NCBI GenBank assembly: GCA_035048815.1
Contig: JAUCBN010000011.1
Coordinates: 16,136,001-16,200,000, forward strand
Direction: 5' to 3'
From: Abelmoschus esculentus
Taxonomy: Eukaryota; Streptophyta; Magnoliopsida; Malvales; Malvaceae
Length of the DNA stretch: 64,000 nt
In this document: in pieces, positions 43,963 to 54,439 of the stretch
How the letters are laid out: the number at the start of each line of letters is the position of its first letter
Numbering within the stretch: the stretch's first letter is position 1
Notes under the pieces: generated by a model
Database searches by the model: none
What the model was told of the DNA's origin: nothing
The model's input: only the letters and a program-made list of their open reading frames with translations
Translations under genes and position numbers: made by a program

Positions 43963-46036
43963 ACAACTAAATTTTATTTTCTTTATTTTCTTGCTTTTAT
44001 TTTTATTTTTATTTGATTCGATTCTTGGTGTATGACCAGGGCTAACCCTAGTAATCCATTGTACGAGATAGACCTAGAAATTGAAAGGACCTACCAAGGG
44101 CTAAGAAGACAAATCCAAGGAGCCATGACAGTAAATCAAGGGAATCAGAACCTACCAGCAGGCAATGGAGGCTATCCACAGTATCCACTGCCGCAACCAT
44201 TATCGCGGTAGTTAATTGTCAAAGATTTTCTGGTGGAAGATCTAAATGGATTGAACCCTGGAATTGTTACACTAGAGATTGAGGCAACCCACTTTGAACT
44301 TAAACCTGTAATGTTCAATATGCTTAATACTATTGGACAATTTAGTGGGGCTGCAACAGAAGATGCCAGGTAGGATCTCAAATCCTTCATGGAAGTATGC
44401 AACTCCTTCAAAATTCAAGGAGTCCATGAAGACATTTTGAGATTAAAACTTTTCCCCTATTCACTGAGGGATAGGGCCAAAATGTAACATCCCGTTTTTG
44501 GGGTTATTAGTTTGGGCGTAGTTAGGAGAATTTGATTCGGGTCGAATCGGGTTCTCCGGTTCATTGTTCCGGAGAAAATAAAATAAGGATATTTTTAATT
44601 AGGAAAAAATAATAGTTTTGGTATATGGTTTAAAATGTTAAAAATGTGTTTCAAGATTAAAGGAAAATAATTTGGATTTTTATAATGATTTTTAATTATG
44701 CATAAGTGACTAATTTGTAATTTTTGGAAAAATTGGAGGACTTATTTTGTAATTTTCGGAAATTACATGTTTTAGTGACTAAATTGAAAAGCAAGCTAAA
44801 CTTAGAATCCTTAGAGGGTCATAAACCCATTTCTAATTTTTAATAATGATTTATTCACCAAAATGTATTTTAATTACTTTAATTAGAGATTTTTAATCAT
44901 TTTCTCTGAAAACCATTTTTTCCTCATTTCCTCTCATCTTTTTCTCTCATTCTCTCTCCACTTTCTCTTCATCTTTTCTCTTCAATTCCTTGCTTATTTT
45001 TGCATTTTTTTCCATAAAGATTACATCATTTTCATCATCTTTCCATCCTTTACAAAACCTAAGCATCAATTTTATCAAATCAACATCAAATTGTAAGGAA
45101 TCAAGAAGAGGAAATTACATCTTTTTGGTGAATAGATCTTGAAGGTAATTTTCTGGATTTTTATTCTTTTCTAAGGTTCTTTATTGAAATTCCCAAATAT
45201 TAGCTTGCTAATCTTTTAATAAAAACTTGATTCTATGTTTTTAATGTTAGATCTAGTGATTTTGTGAAGGTTTTTGTGAAATCAATTTGGATCTCATTCA
45301 ATGTTGGAATTAGATGGATTCAATTGTGTTTTTATGTTAATTAAATGATTAATTGAGTCTTGATTTGATAGCACATTAATTTAATCCCGAAATAATGCAA
45401 TCGGTATAGTTTTAAGGTGCTTTTCGGTTGTTTTATGGGCTGTTTTAGATGCTTTAATGTTGCTGGAGATATTAGGATGGTTTGGATGTGTTTTTGGATC
45501 ATAATTGAATTGGATTAGATGTTAGAATCGTTAGGTTTTGAGCTGATGTTGCTCGGATGCGTTTCGGCTTAGTTTACAGTCTTTTCGGCTAAGGTTTCGG
45601 TAGTTTTATGGTGATCGTATATGGCTGTTGGTTTGAGCATGTTATGATGTGAGAATGCTCTATTTTTAATGTTGTAGAAGAGGTACAAGAAGGTGCTTGA
45701 TTGCTGGTGCGTTGGCGCGATCATCGGATAGCGGCAAAAGCTCGTTTCGCTTGTTGGTGAGTGATTACGGATTTTAAAGCGAATCGCCTTTGGTACGTTC
45801 TGTTTTGGGAGACTATGGAAGAGTGTGAAAACCTTCCTAGTTCAAGAGTAAGTAAAGTAAATGTTTTTGATAAACCAATATGAGTTTCGGCTACATTTGA
45901 TAAAGACATTATGTTGGTAATGCAATGAGATTTATGGAAATGCATGAGCATGTTTTGAAATAGTGCATACATGAGAATTACTTGCTGAAATGCATAGCTT
46001 ATTTAGCATCCATGATTATGGAAAATTATGAGAAAT

Positions 46037-46258
46037 GATTTGAAATATAATATAGTTATTTGCCTTATATATGATGGTGCCTTTGGGCATGGCTTTTGGT
46101 TCATTTGTTGAACATATTATGCATGCATTATGAGCCGCAAGTTATATGATTTGGAATACAATATGTTTAATTGCCTTGTATATGATGGTGCCTTTGGGCA
46201 TGACTTTTGGTAAATTTGTTGAACATGTTATGCATGCATTATGAGCAGCAAGTTATCA
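46037..46258 (+). repeat. 111 bp duplication in solo LTR D
   Basis: Two copies (starting 46037 and 46148) share gatttg-aata, gatggtgcctttgggcatg and attatgcatgcattatgag. The related LTR at 57121-60583 has one copy. Confidence 0.8.
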
Positions 46259-46374
46259 TGCACATTTGTTTATGATATTGGCTTAGTGACACTAACTTTA
46301 GATTCGAATACGAATGACATGTCATTAGGATTGTCTTAAGTGCACTATAATCAAAACTGAAAATACAGAATATT

Positions 46375-46540
46375 GCCTACACGTAACAAGGGTGACTTTG
46401 TGTCCAACCGTGCGTGGTAGAGCCGCCTACACGTAACAAGGGTGACTATGTGTCCAATCATACGTGGTAGTGCTAATGGTGACTTCGTGTCATGTCAATG
46501 GTGACTTCGTGTCATGTCAATGGTGACTTTGTGTCATGAC
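46375..46540 (+). repeat. 49 bp and 22 bp tandem repeats in solo LTR D
   Basis: Two copies of a 49 bp unit (gcctacacgtaacaagggtg.. at 46375 and 46424) are followed by three copies of a 22 bp unit (aatggtgacttcgtgtcatg.. at 46475, 46497, 46519). Confidence 0.8.
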
Positions 46541-47273
46541 GGGGCAATGGTCTCTACAATGGATCCGTGTATTCGGTGAGCTCAAGGTTCACATTAAAGT
46601 GGTCACTAGAATGCCAATATACATACATGAATTTGATACGGACATTGTGCATCATTTATAAATTGTTTTGATAAGATTATGTGAACTCAAGGATGCATAT
46701 GATTTAAAGAACACGAGCTTCCTCACTAAGCATGCATGATTTAACAATGTATTACAAACTATGGTTTCATCATGATTTTAAATTGATGCATTGATGATTT
46801 GTGTAGAGCTTCCTCACTAAGCATGTTTGCTTAAGCTCTCTTTTCATCCATGCAGAGAAATAAAGGCACTTTGGGCATCGTTCGAGGCAAGAAAACCAAG
46901 GGGAAGAATCACTTTGAATTCGGTATATTTTTGGCAAACAAATTGGGCAAGGCAATGTGTAACCCAACCTATGTGAGGAGTGTGTACTTAGGCTTTGGTT
47001 AATGTTGTAATAAGACCATTATTGTTCGATTATTAATTGTTGAACTTTGTAATTGTTTGGATTGTTGAAGCATGTACTAGCATGATTGATATGTTGTTAA
47101 TCATTTCCTAGGGAGCATGCCTATAGCTTGATTGATGTCCGTGTCGTTGTTGATTATGTGCCATATGTTACTAAATATACCTAGGATTGATGCATTTAGT
47201 GGATCTAATTAATGGTCGAGTATTGAGTAATTGGTATGCACTTAGTGTAACGAAATTTTTGGTTCCAGACCCA

Positions 47274-47466
47274 AAGTTTCGTAACCTTTGGGTGAAGGTT
47301 TCGAAACCTGTGTCAAATAGTTTCGAAACCTTCACAAGGTTTCGAAACCTTGCAGGCAGATTCAATTCTAGGGAGCTACTGGACGCGATAAGTTTCGAAA
47401 CTTTTCAGGAAAGTTTCGAAAACTTTTACAAAAAGTTTCGGAACCTCTGGGAAGGTTTCGAAACCT
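47274..47466 (+). repeat. Cluster of GGTTTCGAAACC palindromes
   Basis: Eight TTTCGAAA-type sites in under 200 bp; the 12 bp palindrome is perfect at 47297-47308, 47338-47349 and 47454-47465, with near copies at 47320 and 47391. Confidence 0.9.
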
Positions 47467-49356
47467 TTGATCACCAAGAATTGAAAGTTGATAGAAATTA
47501 TATTTCAGTCCCGGATATTTTCCCTTGTTCGATTAAGGTACTTATAGATGTCATTTTAAGCTAAAATTTTGCATGCATGCATAAAGTTGATTTAATTTCA
47601 AGATAGTCAACCTAAATTGGATGAAGTCCTTGTATTTTGGAAGATTTACATTTTGGTCCTTAAATTAGAGAAACATGCAACTGATGATGTTAGAATGATC
47701 CGTTTGAGTTAAAATTTACTATGAGGAACTCTTGTATGTTTAATTGATTATTGATGGAAAGAATTTCTACTTTACTAATTGAATCTAAAAGTTTTAGGTT
47801 TTAGTCCTTAATCTATGTTAGTGTTTAATCGGATGTTTGTGTTTAATTAATGTGTTACCGTTAATGCTTTATATGAGACCTTGTCACATAGGAATAAGTT
47901 TACGCATCTAGGTAAGATAATAAAAAAAATATATAGTGGTTTTAGGGTTGTTTATCGAATCGAACCTTCGCGGATTTGGTTTGATATTCCCCGTGTAACC
48001 CGTTAATGCCGGTTCCGTCTAGGCCAGGCTAAGGGGGTTACACAAAACCTGGTCAAGTAGCATTCCGACAGGATCAATTGGATCTTGGAGTGAACTCTAC
48101 CGAGAATTTATTACGACAATTTAACCCTATAAATTTATATCATCGAATCCGTAATGAGATTACTTCTTTTAGACAGGTTGATGACGAACCTATGTACGAG
48201 GCTTGGGAACGCTACAGAGAGTTACTGAACAGATGTCCACTGTATGGATTTCCACTTTGAACGCAAGTAACCATGTTCTATAATGCCACCAATGCCCCGA
48301 CAAGGATGATGTTGGATGCCTCGGAAAATGGCACACTTCTTGACAAGGCTCCGGAAGAAGCTATAGAGATTTTGAACAAGCTCGTAAGAAACGATATCTA
48401 ATTTCCTACTTCTAGGCGAGGAGGACTAAGACGCCAAGCCACAGTGAATGAACTAGAAACCAACAACTCAGTGGCAGCACAGTTGGCATCTTTAACAAAG
48501 ATGGTTCAGAACATGCAAGTACAACAAAATACTCATGAGGTAAAAGTAATAAATTATTTTGAGTATATGCAAGACGAGGAATCTAGTTTTTATGTGGGTA
48601 ACTACAACCAGAACAACAACATGATGTCAAATACATACAATCCGGTATGGAAAAGGCACCCAAAATTTTTATGGGGTAATCCTAACAATGCCTTGAACCC
48701 CACCAACTAGACCTCAAGTTACCAAAATTCCATGCCACAACAGCATGTGCAGCAGTCACTGTCGTAGCAACAGATGCATCAGCAGCAGCCTATGAACTCA
48801 TTAGAAAATACTCTTAAGGCCTTTATTATGAAAACTGAATCATATATGGATGAGAATACCAGTTTTATGAAGAAGATTGATGACTTCATGAATAAAACAT
48901 AGATGAGACTACAAAACCAGGAAGCTGCTATAGAATCACTAGAAACTCAAGTTGGTCAGTTTTCTTAGAGACAAAATACTAGACCATAGGGGGGACTACC
49001 TAGCAATACTGAAGTTGCTAAGGGAATGAGCCATGAACAATACAAAACAATCACTACAATAAGTGGCCTACAACTTAAAGAAACAATGGGCAAGTCAACA
49101 ACCAAAGTTCTACTAGCAAAATAGGAGGACACATACAAGGACTTAGATGCTGAACAGACTGAACACAAGGACAATGCCCCAGCAGAGAGCTCGGCAGCAC
49201 CTGCACTTCCTGCCGAGACAACAAGACATATAGTGGTTCCAGGTATTAAATTCCAAACCAATGAGACCCTAGAAGAGATGATACTACCACCACCTTTCCC
49301 ACAAAGGTTGAAAAAATTAAAACAAGATCACCAGTTTAAGAAGTTCCTAGATATTC

Positions 49357-50015
49357 TTGAAAGACATTGTGTCTAAAAGAAAGAAGCTAGGTGAGTTTGA
49401 GACAATGGCAGCAACTAAAGGATGTATGACAATGCTGCACAATCACATGCCACCCAAACTGAAGGATCCTAGATGCTTTACCATACCTTGTGCGATTGGT
49501 AACAATTATGAAGGAAAGACACTATGTGATTTAGGAGTAAGCATCAATCTCATGCCCAAATCAGTTTTTCAAAAGCTTGGAATAGAAGGGCAAAGCCTAC
49601 AACAGTGTTGCTCCAACTTGTGGATAGATCCTATGTGCATCCTAAAGGAAAGATAGAGAAAATATTGGTAAGGGTTGACAAGTTTATTTTCCCTGTCAAC
49701 TTCCTTTTCCTTGATTGTGAAGCAGATAATAATGCACCGATCATCCTAGGAAGATTTTTCCTTGCTACTGGACGAACCTTAATTGATGTGGAGAATGAAG
49801 AGTTAACTATGAGGGTCAATGACCAGCAAGTTAAACTCAATGCATTCCACAACTTGGAAAATTTTGATGGTCTAGAAGAGTGCAAAGCCCTCCAAACAAC
49901 AGATGCAGATACCAAAATATCATGCCTAGGCAGCACGCTCGGCAGATTATTTGGTAAGAAAGTTAAGGCCAAAGTGGAGGCAAAGAATATAGAAGGGACT
50001 GACCAGCACCTGTAG
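49357..50015 (+). pseudogene. Athila aspartic protease, frameshifted
   Basis: First frame: SKRKKLGEFETMAATKGC, HMPPKLKDPRCFTIPCAIG and the active-site region LCDLGVSINLMP (Athila usually has D-x-G-A-S). It shifts near 49605-49640 to VDRSYVHPKGKIEKILVRVD, FIFPVNFLFLDCEADN, APIILGRFFLATGRTLIDV and a short tail ending at 50015. Length and order fit the protease and its C-terminal flap. Directly afterwards, where reverse transcriptase should start, there is only AT-rich non-coding sequence. The protease would cleave the gag polyprotein. Confidence 0.8.
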
Positions 50016-50413
50016 AAAAATCCAGGCCAGCAAGAGATGAGAAAATTAGGAGATGCATTTACATGCACTCCACCAGTAACATAATCTATTCCCTTCTACT
50101 TTATTTACTATATTAGGATTAGTTTTAATTTAGGATTTATGAGTTTATTTTCAGTATTTTTCTTTAGCAATATTTTTCTTTTTAATATGTTAAATTTTCC
50201 TTTTAGGACAATAAGGTCAAAAATAAAAGAGAATTAGTTAAGAGAAGGAATTCTATCGAGGAAGTAAACAGTGTCAGAAACCTCAATAGTCCCAACAGGC
50301 AGAAATAGTGTAACGGCTATCTGCCGAGTTTTCTGCCGCGGTAGTAAATGCTAACGGGCAGTAAATTCAAAATGGCTACAAAACGGCTAGTGGTTAAAAC
50401 GGTCATACTGCCG

Positions 50414-50427
50414 AAGCCTATATAAAG
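50414..50427 (+). promoter_or_regulatory. Internal TATA box upstream of the env-like ORF
   Basis: AAGCCTATATAA at 50414-50425 is identical to the TATA region of both LTRs (43062-43073, 53435-53446) and lies 145 bases upstream of the ORF start at 50571. The interval 50016-50570 has no ORF and becomes leader-like (CT-rich, tctttagaaattagcaatgg) before the ATG. Confidence 0.55.
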
Positions 50428-50570
50428 AGCATCCTTCTTTTGAACTATTCACTCTTACATTCTTGAAATCTTTAGCATTCTACTCAATCTTGCTCTCATA
50501 ATACTCTCATAAATCTTCTTGAAATTTTTAGAATATTTCACCAAGACTCTCAAATCTTTAGAAATTAGCA

Positions 50571-51870
50571 ATGGCAGCATACAATAGATTTTCCCCCGCC
50601 ACTATTGCAGAAAGATTCAACAAATCTTTTGTTGCTCGAAAGCTGTGGGAAAAACAATGATTTCAACAATCTGAGTAAGAAAATCTGGGCATTGAGCACT
50701 ATCGTTCAACAAGATTCAACATAAAAAATGGTAACTCTTCTGCCTATAACCTGATCAGGCTAATGCAACCATAGTGCGTGAATTTTATGCGCATGGGCCA
50801 AGCAAGGACAGTCTCTTTGTCCATTGCCGAGGCAGAACTGTTCACCTTGATGCTGAAACAATCAATGAGTTCTACGGCCTAACACCAAAACGAGATAGGT
50901 ATGCTGAATTCATAGACTATATCACCATAAAGGACTACGAATTAATCAAGGACGAACTTTGTTACAACAACACTTCATGGGAAACCGATGCCCATAGAGG
51001 TTCTGTGACAACAAGGCAAAGCCTCAAGCCTAAGGCAAAATTGTGGTGCACATTCGTCAAAAGATGCCTCATCCATACCTCCCACAACAGCACAATGGAC
51101 CACAAAAGATTGGTGCTAATTCAATCAATTATCAACAAGAGGAGCATCAATGTTAGAGAGATCATTCTACGTGAAATTCATGATTGTGGTAAGAAGGAAC
51201 GTGGACCGTTATATTTCCCATGTTTAATATCTTGTTTGTGTATTGCTGCAGGAGTACCAGTGGAAGACACAGACGAATACACACCAACGAGGCAAGGATG
51301 GGCGAGAGAATTCTGCCACAGAGTGATGCAGATCACGCAAGCAGAACCTGTCCAGGTAACACCACAACATTTACTACTGACTTCACTGCCAGAACTCAAT
51401 ACACGACAGAGATGCCTAGCACTACCGAAGCCCTTGCCGCAGCAGACCCCTATCAGGAAATTATTCAGAGGATGAAAGCCATGGACCTTCGCCAACAAAG
51501 ATATATGGAATACCAAAGAGACTTCAACAGCACCCTTGCCCAGATGATGATGCAGAACTTCCCCAACCAAGGAGTACAATTTCTTGAATTCTCGACAAAC
51601 ATATTTGTCACGGCAACACCTTACAAAGAGACCACACCAGCTCTAGTGCCGAGACCATTTTTCACCTCCAGACCGCAGCAGCAGTTTCACGCAGTTGGCC
51701 CATCTAGGGCAGCACACCCTGCCGCGGCATCATCTGTAAGTAGAAGACCTTCAAAACAAAGGGGAGTCTTCAACATTCCCCCAAGATCTCTGATACCAAT
51801 GGGCAGTCTATCAGCTGAGATAGATGTCTATATTCATCAGAGCTCATCCACTATCGAGCCTAGCATCTAG
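50571..51870 (+). pseudogene. Athila env-like ORF, frameshifted
   Basis: The ATG at 50571 (MAAYNRFSPATIAERF) follows a leader and an internal TATA box. Two stops occur within 40 codons (50658 and 50673), then a frameshift near 50770 leads to TIVREFYAHGPSKDSLFVH, TVHLDAETINEFYGL, TRQSLKPKAKLWCTFVK, KRSINVREII, GPLYFPCLI and TRQGWAREF, the conserved core also seen at 5288-5580. A second shift near 51400 leads to a Gln/Pro/Ser-rich tail that ends at 51870. The product is of unknown function; I see no signal peptide or membrane segment, so the name env-like reflects position only. The region 51871-52158 is non-coding. Confidence 0.75.
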
Positions 51871-52158
51871 CATGCCAGAGCAAATCTAGAGAACGGAGGC
51901 ACAAAGATCATGGACACTGAAGATGAATGAGGAGAAGAAGTCAATGCCCCAATAAAAAGGGCAACACCAACAAGAGTTCAGCCACCGAAAAGAGCAAAGC
52001 CATCACCATCACTAAGGGCACAACCATCAGCAACTAGACCAAGGAGACAAATTATGGAAGAAAGTTCTTCCGAATCATCATAATCTTTTCTTCTTGTTGC
52101 TTATATAAATTGTTTTCTTCTACCTGCTTATATTTTACCTACTGCCTGCCCCTAAATT

Positions 52159-52194
52159 AAGCATTGAGAACAATGCTTGGTTTAAGTTTGGGGG
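52159..52194 (+). promoter_or_regulatory. Hairpin followed by internal polypurine-like run (copy A)
   Basis: AAGCATTG 52159-52166, loop AGAA, CAATGCTT 52171-52178: a perfect 8 bp stem, followed by ggtttaagtttggggg. Same layout as 6360-6396. Confidence 0.6.
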
Positions 52195-52540
52195 TGTAGA
52201 GCTACTGCCGAGGCAATCTACTGCCGCGGCCTTGCCATGAAAATGAAGTTTTTAGTGATAAAATTTTTTATTTTATGTCCACCATTGTACTTAAAACTAT
52301 TGCCATACTTTTGCACTACTCTTTATCAGTTTTGTCTTAGTTTATTCTTAAGGGTAATAGAAATCTTTCTCCTTACCATAGTTAGGATCTGTTTTGAAGA
52401 CTTAATTCTAGGTTACTTAAGGAGAAAATCTTAGAAGCTTGCTATAAGATTCAACTTTAAAAACACTTTTTGGACTTGTTTGACTATAGGAATTCTTTTA
52501 ATAAACTTAGGTGATAAAGACTTAGATTATGGAAAGGTGA

Positions 52541-52697
52541 CTAGAGGTGCCTAACCGGCTCTAGGAAAAAAACTCTTCTTCATGTTAGAGGTGCCCGAAA
52601 TTGGCTCTAGTATGCATAAAAGATTAGTAAAAGAAATAAGGAGTTATGAAATAGAAAACACAATACTTGAGGTGCCCGAAATTGGCTCAAGGAATTG
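52541..52697 (+). repeat. Array of three short hairpins in Athila 3' UTR
   Basis: CTAGAG 52541-52546 / CTCTAG 52559-52564; CATGTTAGAG 52581-52590 / CTCTAGTATG 52605-52614 (two G-U pairs); CTTGAG 52666-52671 / CTCAAG 52686-52691, extended by CAAT 52661-52664 / ATTG 52694-52697. The loops of the last two share gtgcccgaaattgg. Confidence 0.6.
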
Positions 52698-52939
52698 TTG
52701 CTATAAGAAGAGTACACTAAATCCAAGTCTATGTGTCTTGAACTTAAAGTTTATCTAAGAAGACCTTTATTCAAACTTGTCCATAAAAGCACACACACAC
52801 TAACCTTAGAGTTTGTCTTCTAAGTACACCCTTAAGAAACCGAAAGGTTAAGTCTAAAGAATAGACATAGTTATGGTGGGGAGAATAGATGGAAACATAA
52901 GACCAAGAGAGAATAGAGTTTGACAAATTGATGGTTTGC

Positions 52940-52977
52940 ATTGCTTGAAGACAACCAATAGTTCGAGTTTGGGGGTT
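52940..52977 (+). promoter_or_regulatory. Hairpin plus polypurine tract at the Athila 3' LTR (copy B)
   Basis: ATTGCTTG 52940-52947, loop AAGA, CAACCAAT 52952-52959 (one mismatch), then agttcgagtttgggggtt up to the LTR start at 52978. Confidence 0.65.
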
Positions 52978-54307
52978 TGATAAGTGCTCAACTCACTATC
53001 ATTTTCTACACTTTTCATGGGCACTTATCATCAAATCTACACCTATTTGAACCAATGCATGTGCTTAATATGATGTATTTAGGGATTGTACCATTGAAGA
53101 CAATATTTGTAGAATAAGAGTACTTTACTGCATTTTCTTATCTGTGAAGGAAAAAGTACTGCCGAGGCAGCAGAATGAGGCCGAGACAGGACCTGATGCC
53201 GAGGCAACAAAGGAGAAAAAGCAATATGTCTGACAATTGAAGGAGAAAAATCCAAATAATGTTGCTGAACAAGAAGCCTAAGAATCGGAGCTGAACAACA
53301 CAAGAAAAGCCCAAGGACAAGGCCACGCGGGATGAAACCTTCTAGAAGATCAAACTTGAAAATATTTACCCTATGTACATAACTTGTTCCCTACTCTAAA
53401 TTGTACTCTAATTAGCAAAGGTTTGCCCTAGGCCAAGCCTATATAAGGCATAACCATCCTAGGGGTTAGGGGGACATTAGATTCGGCCAATACACCTATA
53501 ATGAGAGAGCTTTCACCTTAGGGACAATTCTTCCTATCATGTTCTAAAGTTCTCTTAGGGTTTGGTAAAGGTTGTTGAGTATTTGTGAGATGAGATTATA
53601 CTTTGTTTCTTGTTCCTAATGCAATAAAATATCGAAGTTTGCTTATTCTTTGTTATTCCTTGTTCTTACATTCAAGCTCGAGAGAGAAGTTTGTGAGTAA
53701 TCCATTTATCTAATATCGAGAGAGTTAGATTCACGAAAGGGATAAGTATGATGTTTCAATCGGGAAACACTAACTCAGCCTAGAGATAAGTTAAGAGTTT
53801 CAACGGCTAAGAGAAGTGTGGGATTGGTTGGTGATTATAATTGATTCACGTCGAGAGGTATCATCAAGAACTGGTCATCAATTGTTTTTCGACTTAGAGA
53901 TAAGTGGAATCAATAAAGGATACTTTGCCGAACTTTGGTAAATCTGCCCAAGAGCAAGAGATTGTCGTGGCAGAAAACATTGTCGCTGCCGAGACAGTAT
54001 CTGCAGTATTGCCGAGGCAGTGCAGTATAATTGTATTGGACAAAAGCAGGTCAATCAAATTCACTATACAAAACAACTGGATCCTACCCTATCTCTCTCT
54101 TATATTCTCTTTATTTAGTTAGTTTATTTAGTTTAATCAATATCCAACTTATTTGTGTTTTTACTTTTATTTTATAGAAGCAAGAAGACCAAAGAAACCA
54201 TATTAAGTACACCAATCCCTATGGAGACGATACTTGATTTATTTATCACTTTAGTACTTGACGACGTGTACACTTGCACTCTAATTGCGCATATCTAGGA
54301 CGCATCA
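52978..54307 (+). repeat. Athila 3' LTR (1330 bp)
   Basis: Starts TGATAAGTGC, with the inverted copy GCACTTATCA at 53021-53030. TATA region 53435-53446. Ends catca at 54307, followed by the TSD gtatg. It carries a short insertion relative to the 5' LTR near 53187 (a further copy of the family motif). Confidence 0.9.
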
Positions 54308-54439
54308 GTATGTCAAACCTATTAAAATATATGATCTTATGTTGATGACGTACAATGAAATGGTAAATATGCCAAAGATATGTTAATTTTGTAACTATCT
54401 GTTTAAAAAAATCAAAAGATATGGCAACTTTTGGTGTTA

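Larger units (their letters stand above)
44483..48042 (+). repeat. Chromovirus solo LTR 'D' (3560 bp)
   Basis: Begins TGTAACATCCCGTTTTTG and ends ctaagggggttaca. The perfect 5 bp TSD caaaa occurs at 44478-44482 and 48043-48047; removing LTR and one TSD restores the Athila gag reading (RDRAK then TWSSS). It is the same family, in opposite orientation, as the LTR at 57121-60583. No internal sequence is attached. The open frames within it, such as 47187-47564, are carried by repeats and are not genes. Confidence 0.9.
44032..49350 (+). pseudogene. Athila gag, split by a solo LTR and frameshifted
   Basis: Starts MTRANPSNPLYEIDLEIER at 44032. A stop near 44210 is followed by the gag core FELKPVMFNMLNTIGQFSG, SFKIQGVHEDILRLKLFPYS and RDRAK up to 44482. 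Solo LTR D interrupts; the frame resumes at 48048 (TWSSSIPTGSIGSWSEL), shifts, and continues as ITSFRQVDDEPMYEAWERY and LLNRCPLYGFP (48150-48258). A Gln-rich linker (48710-48800) follows. PPFPQRLKKLKQDHQFKKF near 49290-49345 marks the gag-protease junction. Compared with what I know of Athila, a conserved stretch between KFLDIL and KDIVSK is missing. Stops are frequent. In an active element gag builds the particle. Confidence 0.75.
42626..54307 (+). mobile_element. Non-autonomous Athila-type retrotransposon (11.7 kb including a nested solo LTR)
   Basis: LTRs of 1309 and 1330 bp start TGATAAGTGC and end at ..CATCA. A perfect 5 bp TSD, gtatg, occurs at 42621-42625 and 54308-54312. It has a PBS, gag, protease and an env-like ORF, but only about 550 non-coding bases lie between protease and env-like ORF, so RT, RNaseH and integrase are absent. 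Without the nested LTR (44483-48042) the element is 8.1 kb. The first 240 bases of the two LTRs differ at roughly one site in 14, so it is much older than the Ogre. Transposition must have depended on enzymes from a full Athila. Confidence 0.85.

Noticed and set aside
46375..46540. Regular short repeats considered as a CRISPR-like array
   Set aside because: Units are tandem without unique spacers, lie inside a plant LTR, and recur in the related LTR.
54338..54349. YVDD tetrapeptide as copia reverse transcriptase
   Set aside because: Flanking residues do not fit RT and stops surround it; a four-residue match in AT-rich DNA is weak.
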